A stretch of DNA of 64,000 nucleotides. It comes from VAZQ01 sp963821505 (GTDB lineage: Bacteria > Pseudomonadota > Alphaproteobacteria > Rhizobiales > Xanthobacteraceae). The first letter of the stretch is position 1. Every line of letters starts with the position of its first letter. Made by a program: the position numbers and the translations under genes. Location of the stretch: assembly GCA_963821505.1 (NCBI GenBank), contig CAWGEH010000018.1, positions 1 to 64,000 of the forward strand. The letters are read 5' to 3'. The notes beneath the pieces were generated by a model that worked only from the letters and a program-made list of their open reading frames with translations, had not been told where the DNA came from and did no database searches. Positions 43,781 to 53,314 of the stretch are shown one piece after another.

Positions 43781-44269
43781 ATGGAGATGGCTATGCGCGA
43801 GAGCAACGAACTCGATTTTGGCGCATTCGACGGCCGCGACCTGACTCCCGAGCAGTGGGAACGCTTGTTGCGACGGGTGCACGAGGCCCGCGCGCAGGCG
43901 CTGCGCGAGTTGCCTGATGCGATGTTGCGGTTTTGGCGGGCCGCCGCACGGGGCGGGCGGGACACGATCCGCATGCTCGCCGGGCGCGCCGCGACGACCG
44001 CGGGCAAATGGTGGAACGCCTACGCCATCCGGCGCGAACGCCGGGCGGCGCTGCGCGAGCTTGCCGCGCTCGATGACCGCTCGCTCAGGGACATCGGCCT
44101 CTCCCGCTCGGAGATTGAATTCGCGGTCTACAATCCTTCAAGCCGATCGATGGAGCGAGAATTCGCGCTCGTCCGTTGTCACAAATCGGATGCATCGTCG
44201 GCGCCGGACAAGTCATCCGCGCTCAAACAATTGGGCAATGCGCCGTTGATCGACAAGAGCGCCGCCTAA
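43781..44269 (+). CDS. DUF1127 domain protein
   Basis: 162 residues. The central and C-terminal part carries the DUF1127 motif RRERRAALRELAALDDRSLRDIGLSRSEIEF, an Arg-rich short helical domain; the N-terminal part is acidic, then helical (LTPEQWERLLRRVHEARAQ in outline). Small DUF1127 proteins of alphaproteobacteria have been linked to RNA turnover and phosphate or carbon homeostasis; the function of longer ones like this is unknown. Start could be ATG 43781, 43787 or 43793; GGAG six bases before 43793 makes that one plausible too. Divergent from lysR. Confidence 0.82.
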   Translation: MEMAMRESNELDFGAFDGRDLTPEQWERLLRRVHEARAQALRELPDAMLRFWRAAARGGRDTIRMLAGRAATTAGKWWNAYAIRRERRAALRELAALDDRSLRDIGLSRSEIEFAVYNPSSRSMEREFALVRCHKSDASSAPDKSSALKQLGNAPLIDKSAA

Positions 44270-44270
44270 A

Positions 44271-44400
44271 GCATGATCGGCGAAAAGTTGCAGACTTTTC
44301 GGATAAGATCATGCGACCAAGCGAGTGCTTAGAGCGAAATCGCTTCGCCCTGATCCGGCGATTTCGTTCCCGGACCCCGCTGGTCGCGTGATCACGTTTG
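44271..44400. repeat. Palindromic intergenic repeat, divergent third copy
   Basis: Starts with a hairpin pairing GCATGATCGGCGAAAAGT with the later ACTTTTCGGATAAGATCATGC. A second hairpin of GCGAAATCGCTTCGCC and GGCGATTTCG arms follows. The architecture is like the elements at 13277 and 25835, with different bases. Lies between the convergent DUF1127 and pheA genes, where it could act as a bidirectional stop. Confidence 0.75.
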
Positions 44401-44434
44401 GGATCATGTTCCGGCGGCCGCGCCGGAAGGACGC

Positions 44435-45295
44435 CTATCCAACCGCTTCCTCGAAGGTCGCGCGGAAAGGGTGCGCGGGATAGACGCCGAGAATCTTCAT
44501 CTCCTTGGAATAGAAGGCGAGCTCCTCGAACGCAAAGACCAGGTTGCGGTCTTCGGGATGGCCCTCGACGTCGGCATAGAACTGGGTCGCGAAGAAATTG
44601 CCTTCGATCATGTAGCTTTCGAGCTTGGTCATGTTGACGCCGTTGGTGGCAAAACCGCCCAGCGCCTTGTAGAGCGCCGCCGGCACGTTGCGCACCCGAA
44701 ACAGGAAGGTAGTGATGACCGGCCCGTCGTTGTTCTTCGCCCATTTGGCGTCGCGCGAAAGCACGATGAAGCGGGTGGTGTTGTGGTCCTCGTCCTCGAT
44801 ATCCGCAGCCAGGATGTCGAGGCCGTAGATGTCCGCAGCCAGCCGCGTGGCGATGGCGGCGCGGGTCTTGTCGCCGGCTTCGGCGACCTCGCGCGCGGAG
44901 CCCGCGGTATCGGCGGTGACGATCGCCTTCACGCCGAGCTTGCGGATCACCTTGCGGCACTGGCCCAGCGCGTGGACGTGGCTTTCGACCGTCTTGATGT
45001 CCGCGAGCCTCGCCCCCTTCGGCGCCAGCAGCTGATGCCGCACCGGCATGAAATGCTCGGCGATGATGTGCAGCCCGGAGTGCGGCATGAGATGATGGAT
45101 GTCGGCGACGCGGCCGGCGACCGAGTTTTCGATCGGGATCATGCCGAGCGCGGCCTCGCCCGTGCTGATGGCGGCAAAGGCATCCTCGAAGGTGGCGCAC
45201 GGCACCGGCTCGTAGTCGGGATAGACCTCGCGCGAGGCGAGGTGGGAATTCGCTCCCGGCTCGCCCTGAAATACGATCCTCTTGACCGCGGTCAT
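44435..45295 (-). CDS. pheA: Prephenate dehydratase
   Basis: Converts prephenate to phenylpyruvate in phenylalanine synthesis. 286 residues: a catalytic domain with FQGEPGANSHLA, IPIENSVAGRVADIHHLM (in outline) and the essential Thr-Arg-Phe in DHNTTRFIVL, followed by a C-terminal ACT domain with ESYMIEGNFFATQFYAD, the probable phenylalanine-binding regulatory site. No chorismate mutase domain is present. The start at ATG 45295 gives the standard TAVKRIVFQG N-terminus; 45313 adds six residues. Downstream of kdsB on the same strand, a conserved alphaproteobacterial order. Confidence 0.95.
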   Translation of the reverse strand: MTAVKRIVFQGEPGANSHLASREVYPDYEPVPCATFEDAFAAISTGEAALGMIPIENSVAGRVADIHHLMPHSGLHIIAEHFMPVRHQLLAPKGARLADIKTVESHVHALGQCRKVIRKLGVKAIVTADTAGSAREVAEAGDKTRAAIATRLAADIYGLDILAADIEDEDHNTTRFIVLSRDAKWAKNNDGPVITTFLFRVRNVPAALYKALGGFATNGVNMTKLESYMIEGNFFATQFYADVEGHPEDRNLVFAFEELAFYSKEMKILGVYPAHPFRATFEEAVG

Positions 45296-45471
45296 GGCCG
45301 TTCCGGTACGCACACAGTCGCGACCGAGTCAACGGTCTCGAAGCCGCTCTGCCGGAGGGCGTCCGTGTCCTGCCGTGAGTCGGCCCGCGCTAGCGCGCCA
45401 TCGCGCCACCCGCGCCGGGCCTGGGGGTGGTTTCCCGCCTCAGCGGGACGACGTCCGCGGAAAGCGCTCCG

Positions 45472-46212
45472 TCAGGATGAGGAAGACGCCAGGATTTCGC
45501 GCGCGCGCTGCAGGTCTTCCGGCGTGTCGACGCCCAGGGGAACGCTGTCGACGATGGCGACGTCGATGCGCATTCCGGCTTCCAGCGCGCGCAGCTGCTC
45601 GAGCCTTTCGCGCTGCTCGAGCGGCGAGGGGGGAAGGCTGACGAAGCGCGCGAGCGCCGCGCGGCGAAAGGCATAAAGGCCGATGTGATGATAGAGCGGG
45701 CCATCGCCGGCCGGGGCTGCCGCGCGCGTGAAATAGAGCGCCCGCAGCCTTCGCTCGGCGACCGGGGTGCCCACGACCTTCACCACATTGGGATTGGTGC
45801 GTTCGTCCGGTCGGCGGATTTCGGCGGCGAGCGTGCCGATGTCGACGGCCGGATCGGCGAGCGGCGAGATCGCGGCGGCAAGGTCGGACGGCGCAAGCGT
45901 GGGGAGATCGCCCTGGACGTTGACGATGATGCCGGCGCGCTGCTGCGGGTCTGCGCTCGCCAATGCCTCGAAAATGCGGTCGGATCCCGAGGCGTGGTCG
46001 GCCCGCGTCATCACGGCGCGCCCGCCCGCCTTCTCGACGCAGGCCGCGATCACCTCGGAATCGGTCGCGACCACCACCGGGCCGACGTCCGCGCTCTGCG
46101 CCCGGCGCATGACGTGAACGATCATGGGCTCGCCGGCAATGTCCACCAGCGGCTTGCCGGGAAGCCGGACCGACCCCATGCGCGCCGGAATGACAATGAG
46201 AACGTCGGCCAT
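45472..46212 (-). CDS. kdsB: 3-deoxy-manno-octulosonate cytidylyltransferase
   Basis: Makes CMP-Kdo from Kdo and CTP for lipopolysaccharide inner core synthesis. 246 residues, usual length. The N-terminal nucleotide loop IPARMGSVRLPGKPL is diagnostic. VVVATDSEVI, MTRADHASGSDRIFEA, NVQGDLPTL and GLYAFRRAAL follow in family order. One difference: the usual NVQGDEP reads NVQGDLP. Divergent from the cytochrome c gene, with about 155 bases between. Confidence 0.94.
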   Translation of the reverse strand: MADVLIVIPARMGSVRLPGKPLVDIAGEPMIVHVMRRAQSADVGPVVVATDSEVIAACVEKAGGRAVMTRADHASGSDRIFEALASADPQQRAGIIVNVQGDLPTLAPSDLAAAISPLADPAVDIGTLAAEIRRPDERTNPNVVKVVGTPVAERRLRALYFTRAAAPAGDGPLYHHIGLYAFRRAALARFVSLPPSPLEQRERLEQLRALEAGMRIDVAIVDSVPLGVDTPEDLQRAREILASSSS

Positions 46213-46367
46213 CGGGTCTGCCTCGGCCGGCTCGGGCCCGCACCAAAATGTATCGTGGGTTCGCGGTTATACGGGTTGCCAGCGAGGAGGCAAACCGGCT
46301 ATTTGTGCGCCGCCGCAACCCTGCGGGCCGCCTTGATCCCCCTTCCTTCCGCGTGAGCCTTGAGGCG

Positions 46368-46943
46368 ATGGACTCCTTCGAACTGAACAAAATCCTTGGT
46401 GCGATTCTCGGCACCTGTCTCGGCGTGCTGTCGATCAACATCGCCGCCGGCGCCATCTTTGCGCCCGTCAAGCCGGCCAAGCCTGGCTACGAGATCGTGG
46501 TGCCGGAGCAGAAGCCGGAGGGCGGTGCCAAGCCGGCGGAGCAGGAGAAGCAGGTGCCCATCGAGCAGCTGCTCGCCAAGGCCGATATCAGCCACGGGCA
46601 GAGCTCGGCCAAGAAATGCGCGGCCTGCCATACCTTCGACAAGGGCGGGCACCCGCTGGTCGGGCCCAATCTGTGGGGGGTCGTCGGCCGCCCGAAGGCC
46701 TCGGAGGCCGGGTTCAAGTATTCGGCTGCGCTGAAAGCGAAGGGCGGCAACTGGACGGTCGACGACCTCAACCAGTTCATCTCCAATCCGAGAGGCTATA
46801 TCCCGGGCACCGCCATGACCTTTGCCGGCATTCCGCGCGAGAGCGAGCGGGCGGACGTCATCGTCTATCTCAACAGCCTGTCCGATAATCCTGCGCCGCT
46901 CCCGAAGGCGGCGGAGGCCTCGGAGCCGCCGAAGGCGCAGTGA
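46368..46943 (+). CDS. Membrane-anchored c-type cytochrome (CycM-like)
   Basis: Class I cytochrome c, 191 residues, with an uncleaved N-terminal helix (about 9-31, ILGAILGTCLGVLSINIAAGAI in outline) anchoring it at the periplasmic side. A Pro/Lys/Glu-rich linker leads to heme-binding C84-A-A-C87-H88 in KCAACHTFDKGG. PLVGPNLWGVVGR and the probable axial Met in YIPGTAMTFAGI complete the fold. CycM passes electrons from the bc1 complex to cytochrome c oxidase in Bradyrhizobium. ATG 46368 is used, as it starts at the conserved MDSFELNKILGAIL. Confidence 0.93.
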   Translation: MDSFELNKILGAILGTCLGVLSINIAAGAIFAPVKPAKPGYEIVVPEQKPEGGAKPAEQEKQVPIEQLLAKADISHGQSSAKKCAACHTFDKGGHPLVGPNLWGVVGRPKASEAGFKYSAALKAKGGNWTVDDLNQFISNPRGYIPGTAMTFAGIPRESERADVIVYLNSLSDNPAPLPKAAEASEPPKAQ

Positions 46944-47207
46944 CAGGCCTCCTCGCTGGATTTTCGCAGCGGCGCCTCGGTGTGCTGCAGGGCGCGGGGC
47001 AAAGCGGTCGGCGGGCCCACGCGCGTTCGCTTTAAAGTTTGGTAATGAGCGCCCGCAAGCCGGCCCGCTGCGTGGTGCAGGCCTTATCGCGGCCCTACTT
47101 GTAAAGTGATGGTCTGGTCGCGGACATGTCAGTGCCGGGCCATCCGAAATGGGACATAATCCCGCAAAACCGTGCGTCGTGTGGCATTGTCGCCTCCGGA
47201 GGTTCCC

Positions 47208-49127
47208 TTGCGCCTGACCCGTCGGTCCGTCATTCGCGCCGGTGTGCTTGCAACCTTATCTCCCATCCTCGACGGATTTGGAGTTCCGTTCCTCGGCACC
47301 GCGGCGCGCGCCCAGGCCCCCGTCGTCGAACCCAACTCCGAGCGCAACTGGCGGCACGGACTGTCGTTGTTCGGCGAGCTCAAATATCCGCCCGGGTTCA
47401 AGCATTTCGACTACGTCAATCCGCAGGCGCCGAAGGGCGGCACCGTACGCATGATCGCGTTCGGCACCTTCGACAATTTCAACGAAGTGGTCGCCGGGCT
47501 GAAGGGCTCGGTTGCAATGGGCGCGGGGACGATCTCCGACACCTTGACGTCGCCCTCGCTCGACGAGGTGTCGACCGATTACGGGCTCATCGCCGAGGCC
47601 GTCAGCCACCCGCCCGATTTCTCGTCCGCCACCTTCCGCTTGCGCGCCGCCGCGCGCCACCACGACGGCAAGCCGCTCACGGTCGAGGACGTGATCTACT
47701 CCTTCGAAGCGTTCAAGAAGTACAACCCGTTCAGCGCGGCCTACTACCGGCACGTCGTCAAGGTGCAGCAGACGGGAGAGCGCGAGGTCACCTTCACCTT
47801 CGACAGTCCCGGCAATCGGGAAATGCCGGTCATCCTGGGCCAGCTCAATGTCCTGCCGAAGCATTGGTGGGAGGGAACGGATGCGTCCGGCAAGAAGCGC
47901 GACATCGGCGCCACCACGCTCGAGCCGCCGCTCGGCAACGGCGCCTACCGCATCAAGGAGTTCGTGGCCGGCCGCACCGTCGTCTACGAGCGGGTGAAGG
48001 ACTATTGGGCCAAGGATCTCAACGTCAATATCGGACGCGACAATTTCGACGAGCTGCGCTTTGAATATTTCCGCGACTCCACGGTCGCCATCGAGGCATT
48101 CAAGGCCGACAGTATCGACTGGCGCACGGAAAACAGCGCCAAGAACTGGGCCACGGCCTACGATTTTCCCGCCGTCAGGGACAAGCGCGTCATCCTCGAG
48201 GAGTTCCCCCAGCGCAATCGGGGAGTCATGCAGGCCTTCGCGTTCAACACCCGCCGGGACAAATTCAAGGATGCGCGGCTGCGACGCGCGTTCAATTTCG
48301 CCTTCGATTTCGAGGAAATGAACAAGCAGCTCTTTTTCGCCCAATACAAGCGGATCAACAGCTATTTCGACGGCACCGAGCTCGCGTCCTCCGGCCTGCC
48401 CCAAGGCCAGGAGCTCGAAATCCTGGAGAAGGTCCGCGACCAGGTTCCGCCTGAGGTGTTCACCACGCCCTTCACCAATCCGGTCAACGGCAGCCCGGAG
48501 AATGTGCGCGCCAATCTGCGCGAGGCGATGCGGCTCTTGAAACAGGCCGGCTACGAGGTGCGCAACCAGAAGCAGGCCAACGTGAAGACTGGAGAGCCGC
48601 TGAGCGTCGAGATTCTCACCCAGACGACCGATCCAGCCTCGGAACGCATCATCCTGTTCTACCGGCCGTCGCTCGAGCGCCTTGGTGTCACGGTCTCGGT
48701 GCGGCCGGTGGACGATGCGCAATACGAGAACCGGCTGCGCAACTGGGATTTCGACATGATCATCGCGTCATGGCCCGAATCGCTCTCGCCCGGCAACGAG
48801 CAGCGCGACTTCTGGAGCTCGCAGGCCGCCGACACGGCGGGCTCGCGCAACTACGTCGGCATCAAGAATCCCGCGGTCGACGCGCTGATCGACCGGATTA
48901 TCTTCGCCAAGGACCGGGCCGAACTCGTCGCCGCCACCCATGCGCTCGACCGGGTTCTCCTGTGGAATCACTACGTCGTGCCGCAATTCAACTATGACAA
49001 GAGCCGCACCGCCCGCTGGGACCGGTTCGGTCGGCCAGAACCGCTGCCGAAATACGGCGCGTCGGCATTTCCGACGGTGTGGTGGTGGGATGCCGAAAAG
49101 GCGGCCAAGACGGGGATGCGGCAGTGA
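47208..49127 (+). CDS. Peptide ABC transporter substrate-binding protein (YejA-like, first)
   Basis: Periplasmic solute-binding protein of 639 residues, family 5 (OppA/DppA fold). The start is taken as TTG 47208 because GGAGG ends six bases before it; GTG 47172 is in frame but has no ribosome site. A twin-arginine signal peptide (LTRRSVIRAGVLATL, cleavage near ARAQ) leads to the mature part: HGLSLFGELKYPPGFKHFDYVNP is the hallmark N-terminus of YejA-type proteins. LRAAARHHDGKPLTVEDVIYSFE (in outline) and NTRRDKFKDARLRRAFNFAFDFE are typical. Starts the operon; the stop overlaps the GTG start of the second binding protein (GTGA). Confidence 0.9.
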   Translation: MRLTRRSVIRAGVLATLSPILDGFGVPFLGTAARAQAPVVEPNSERNWRHGLSLFGELKYPPGFKHFDYVNPQAPKGGTVRMIAFGTFDNFNEVVAGLKGSVAMGAGTISDTLTSPSLDEVSTDYGLIAEAVSHPPDFSSATFRLRAAARHHDGKPLTVEDVIYSFEAFKKYNPFSAAYYRHVVKVQQTGEREVTFTFDSPGNREMPVILGQLNVLPKHWWEGTDASGKKRDIGATTLEPPLGNGAYRIKEFVAGRTVVYERVKDYWAKDLNVNIGRDNFDELRFEYFRDSTVAIEAFKADSIDWRTENSAKNWATAYDFPAVRDKRVILEEFPQRNRGVMQAFAFNTRRDKFKDARLRRAFNFAFDFEEMNKQLFFAQYKRINSYFDGTELASSGLPQGQELEILEKVRDQVPPEVFTTPFTNPVNGSPENVRANLREAMRLLKQAGYEVRNQKQANVKTGEPLSVEILTQTTDPASERIILFYRPSLERLGVTVSVRPVDDAQYENRLRNWDFDMIIASWPESLSPGNEQRDFWSSQAADTAGSRNYVGIKNPAVDALIDRIIFAKDRAELVAATHALDRVLLWNHYVVPQFNYDKSRTARWDRFGRPEPLPKYGASAFPTVWWWDAEKAAKTGMRQ

Positions 49128-50993
49128 TCGATATCTGCGACGTGACACGCCGCGACACGCTCGTCCTCGGCGCCGGCGCGCTCGCATCGCTCGTCGCGCC
49201 GCCGGCAAAGGCGCAGGAGAGCGCCGAGCGCCACGGCATGTCGGCGTTCGGCGATCTCAAGTATCCGGCCGACTTCAAGCATTTCGATTACGTCGATCCG
49301 AACGCGCCGAAGGGCGGCCTGTTTTCCCATGTCGGATCGACCCGCGCCTTCAACCAGAATTTTCTCACCTTCAATTCGCTCAACACCTTCATCCTCAAGG
49401 GTGACGGTGCGCAGGGCATGGAGCTCACGTTCGCGAGCCTGATGGCGCGCGCCGAGGACGAGCCGGACGCCATGTACGGGCTTGCCGCGCGCGCTGTGCA
49501 GATATCGGCGGACGGGCTCACCTACCGCTTTCTGATGCGGCCCGGCATCACCTTCCATGACGGCAGCGCGCTCACCGCCCAGGATGTCGCGTTCTCCCTG
49601 ACGATTCTCAAGGACAAGGGACATCCGATCGCGCAGCAATTGCTGCGCGACTTCGCCGGCGCGGAGGCGCCTGACGACGCCAGCGTGGTGGTTCGCTTTG
49701 CCGCGAAACGGGCCCGCGACGTGCCGCTGTTCGTCGCGTCGCTGCCGATATTTTCGCGCGCGTACTATTCGACCCGCCCGTTCGACGAGACCACGCTCGA
49801 AGCGCCGCTCGGCTGCGGCCCCTACAAGGTCGGACGCTTCGAGGCCGGCCGCTACATCGAATACGACCGGGTCAAGGATTGGTGGGGCGCTGACTTGCCG
49901 GTCGCTCGCGGGACCAACAATTTCGACACCGTGCGCTACGAGTATTACCGCGATCGCGACGTCGCCTTCGAAGGGTTCACCGCCAAGAGCTATCTCTTCC
50001 GCGAGGAATTCACCTCGCGCATCTGGGCGACGCGCTACGACTTTCCGGCGATCCGCGACGGTCGCGTCAAGCGCGACGTCATCCCCGACGATACGCCCTC
50101 GGGCGCGCAGGGCTGGTTCTTCAACACGCGGCGGGAGAAGTTCAAGGATAAGCGCCTGCGCGAGGCCTTGATCTACGCCTTCGATTTCGAATGGACCAAC
50201 AAGACCATCATGTACGGGTCGTACGATCGCACCCATTCGGTGTTCCAGAATTCCGACATGATGGCGGTCGGCAAGCCGGCCGCGGACGAACTCGCGCTGC
50301 TCGAGCCGTTCCGCGGCAAGGTCGCCGACGAGGTGTTCGGCGAGCCGTTCGTGCCGCCGGTCTCCGACGGTTCGGGGCAGGACCGCGCGCTGCTGCGCAA
50401 GGCGAGCGTCATGCTGCAGGGGGCCGGGTTTCCCGTCAAGGACGGCAAGCGGGTGACGCCGCAGGGGGAGCCGATCAGCGTCGAATTCCTGCTCGACGAG
50501 CCGTCGTTCCAGCCGCATCACATGCCATTCATCAAGAATCTCGCGACACTGGGCATCGAAGCGAACGTGCGCATCGTCGACCCCGTGCAATATCGCAAGC
50601 GCGTCGACGATTTCGACTTCGACCTGACGATCCAGCGGTTCAGCTTCTCGAGCACGCCGGGCGATTCGCTGCGCAGCTATTTTTCCTCCCAGGCAGCCGC
50701 CCTGAAGGGTTCGCAGAATCTCGCCGGCATTGCGGATCCGGTCATCGACGCGCTGATCGAGCGCATCATCGCGGCCGATAACCGGGCGAGCCTGGTGACC
50801 GCCTGCAAGGTGCTCGACCGGGTAATCCGCAGCCGGCCGCTATTGGGTTCCGCACTGGTACAAGGCCTCGCACTGGATCGCCTATTGGGACGTGTTCGGC
50901 CGGCCCGCGACAAAACCGCGCTATGCGCGCGGCATCCCGGAGACCTGGTGGTACGATCGCGACAAGGCGGCGAAGCTCGAGCAGCGGGGATAA
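49124..50993 (+). CDS. Peptide ABC transporter substrate-binding protein (YejA-like, second), frame broken by one extra base
   Basis: Paralogue of the preceding binding protein, 622 residues after correction. It starts at GTG 49124, overlapping the first gene's stop, with GGGGA just upstream. A twin-arginine signal (VTRRDTLVLGAGALASL, cleavage near AKAQ) and HGMSAFGDLKYPADFKHFDY repeat the YejA pattern. An extra C at 50833-50834 breaks the frame near the end; without it the tail reads RYWVPHWYKASHWIAYWD and ends EQRG at the stop 50991-50993, the normal family C-terminus. Tandem binding proteins suggest a broader ligand range or one retained duplicate. Confidence 0.88.
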
Positions 50994-51014
50994 CGCGTGG
51001 ACGGACCGCACGAC

Positions 51015-52131
51015 ATGACCGCCTACATCATCCGGCGCCTGCTGTTCATGGTCCCGACGCTGTTCGGGATCATGCTGGTCTCGTTCGTGGTGGTGCAGTT
51101 CGCGCCCGGCGGGCCGGTCGAGCGCGTGATCGCCCAGCTCTCCGGCACCGATACCGGCGCGACCTCGCGCATCTCGGGCTCGCCCGGCGGCGACTTCGGC
51201 GCGCGCGGACAACCGGGAGGCGCTTCCGGCATGGACGCGGTGAGCTCGAAATATCGCGGCGCCCAGGGCCTCGACCCCGAGTTCATCAAGAGCCTGGAGA
51301 AGCAGTTCGGCTTCGACAAGCCGGCCTACGAGCGCTTCTTCCTGATGCTGTGGAACTACCTGCGGTTCGATTTCGGCAAGAGCTATTTCCGCGACACCAG
51401 CGTGCTGCAGCTCATCAAGGAGAAGCTGCCGGTCTCGATCTCGCTCGGCATCTGGCTGACGCTGCTGACCTATCTGATCTCGATCCCGCTCGGCATCCGC
51501 AAGGCGATCAAGGACGGCACCGCAGTTCGACGTGTGGACGTCGGGCGCCATCATCGTGGGCTACGCGATCCCAGGATTTCTGTTCGCGATTCTGCTCATC
51601 ATCCTGTTCGCCGGCGGCTCCTTCTTCAATATTTTCCCGCTGCGCGGGCTGACCTCCGACAATTGGGCGCAGCTCTCGCTGCCGGGAAAGATTCTCGACT
51701 ATTTCTGGCATCTGGTGCTGCCGATCATCTCCATGGGGCTCGCGGCATTCGCCACCATGACGCTGCTCACCAAGAACTCGTTTCTCGACGAAATCCGCAA
51801 GCAATACGTGCTCACGGCCCGCGCCAAGGGCTGCACCGAGCGCCAGGTGCTCTACGGGCACGTCTTCCGCAACGCCATGCTGATCGTCATCGCCGGCTTT
51901 CCCGGGGCGTTCGTGCACGCCTTCTTTTCCGGCTCGCTGCTGATCGAGACGATCTTCTCGCTCGACGGCCTCGGCTTGCTCGGCTTCGAAAGCGTGCTCA
52001 ACCGCGACTATCCGGTGGTGTTCGCCACGCTCTACATCTTGTCGCTGGTCGGTTTGCTGGTGAACCTGATCTCCGACCTCACCTACACCTGGGTTGATCC
52101 GCGCATCGACTTCGAGACGCGGGAGGTGTGA
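51015..52131 (+). CDS. yejB: Peptide ABC transporter permease YejB, frame broken by one extra base
   Basis: Inner-membrane permease of a peptide importer, 371 residues after correction. The start MTAYIIRRLLFMVPTLFGI matches the known YejB N-terminus; GTG 50997 is an in-frame alternative. FVVVQFAPGGPVERVI follows, then a Gly/Ser-rich loop. An extra G at 51522 breaks the frame: removal joins KAIKDGT to QFDVWTSGAIIVGYAIPGF. The C-terminal half carries the EAA-type loop QYVLTARAKGCTERQVLYGH for contact with the ATPase. Overlap and short spacing with neighbours indicate one operon. Confidence 0.9.
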
Positions 52132-52132
52132 G

Positions 52133-53314
52133 GTGGACGATCGCACCACCATCGTGGTCCCGGAGACGACGGCGCAGACCCCGATGGGGCTCGGCGTGCT
52201 GCCGGAACGCCATCGCCTGGCGCTGTCCCCGCTCAATCGCCGGCGCTGGCAGAGCTTCAAGGCCAACCGGCGCGGCTACTGGGCTTTCTGGGTCTTCATG
52301 GTCTTGTTCGTGGTCTCGCTGTTCGCCGAGTTCATCGCCAACGACAAGCCGTTCTACGTGAGCTACGAGGGGAAGTCGTATTTCCCGGTCTTCGTCACCT
52401 ATCCGGAAACCGCGTTCGGCGGCGACTTCGAAACCGCGGCCGATTATCGCGATCCGTACCTGCAGAAGCTGATCGCCGACAAGGGCGGCTACATGCTGTG
52501 GCCGCCGATCCGCTACTCCTACAACACCCATAATCTTGACCTGCCGACGCCGGCGCCCTCGAAGCCGACCTGGCTGCTGACCGAGGAGCAATGCAAGGCC
52601 GTGGTCGAGCGCAAGGGCCTCTCCGGCTGCAGCGATCTTGAATACAACTGGCTCGGGACCGACGACCAGGGCCGCGACGTGCTGGCGCGTCTGCTCTACG
52701 GCTTCCGCCTGTCGGTGCTGTTCGGGCTGGCGCTGACCATCGTCTCCTCCGTCATCGGCGTCGCCGCCGGCGCGGTGCAGGGCTATTTCGGCGGCTGGAC
52801 CGATCTGCTGTTCCAGCGCTTCATCGAAATCTGGACCTCGATCCCGTCGCTCTACCTGCTGCTGATCATCTCGTCCGTGTTGGTTCCGGGCTTCTTCGTG
52901 CTGCTCGGGATTCTCCTGCTGTTCTCCTGGGTGTCGCTGGTCGGCCTGGTGCGCGCCGAGTTCCTGCGCGGGCGCAATTTCGAATATATCCAGGCCGCGC
53001 GCGCGCTCGGCGTGTCGAACCGCACCATCATGTTCCGCCACCTCTTGCCCAACGCCATGGTCGCGACCATGACGTTCCTGCCGTTCATTCTCTCGTCATC
53101 GGTGATGACGCTCACCGCGCTCGATTTCCTTGGCTTCGGGCTGCCGCCGGGCTCGCCTTCGCTCGGCGAAATGCTGTCGCAGGCCAAAGCCAACATCCAG
53201 GCTCCCTGGCTCGGCATCGCCGGCTTCCTGACGGTCGCGACGATGCTCTCCCTGCTGATTTTCATCGGCGAGGGCGTGCGCGACGCCTTCGACCCGAGAA
53301 AGACGTTCGGGTGA
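52133..53314 (+). CDS. yejE: Peptide ABC transporter permease YejE
   Basis: 393-residue permease, second membrane subunit. GTG 52133 starts two bases after the yejB stop, with GGGAGG seven bases ahead. The N-terminal SPLNRRRWQSFKANRRGYWAF and the long periplasmic insert (about 80-170, with YPETAFGGDFETAADYRDPYL in outline) are YejE features. A cluster of helices follows, and the EAA loop FEYIQAARALGVSNRTIMFRH. The stop overlaps the yejF start by four bases. Confidence 0.93.
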   Translation: MDDRTTIVVPETTAQTPMGLGVLPERHRLALSPLNRRRWQSFKANRRGYWAFWVFMVLFVVSLFAEFIANDKPFYVSYEGKSYFPVFVTYPETAFGGDFETAADYRDPYLQKLIADKGGYMLWPPIRYSYNTHNLDLPTPAPSKPTWLLTEEQCKAVVERKGLSGCSDLEYNWLGTDDQGRDVLARLLYGFRLSVLFGLALTIVSSVIGVAAGAVQGYFGGWTDLLFQRFIEIWTSIPSLYLLLIISSVLVPGFFVLLGILLLFSWVSLVGLVRAEFLRGRNFEYIQAARALGVSNRTIMFRHLLPNAMVATMTFLPFILSSSVMTLTALDFLGFGLPPGSPSLGEMLSQAKANIQAPWLGIAGFLTVATMLSLLIFIGEGVRDAFDPRKTFG

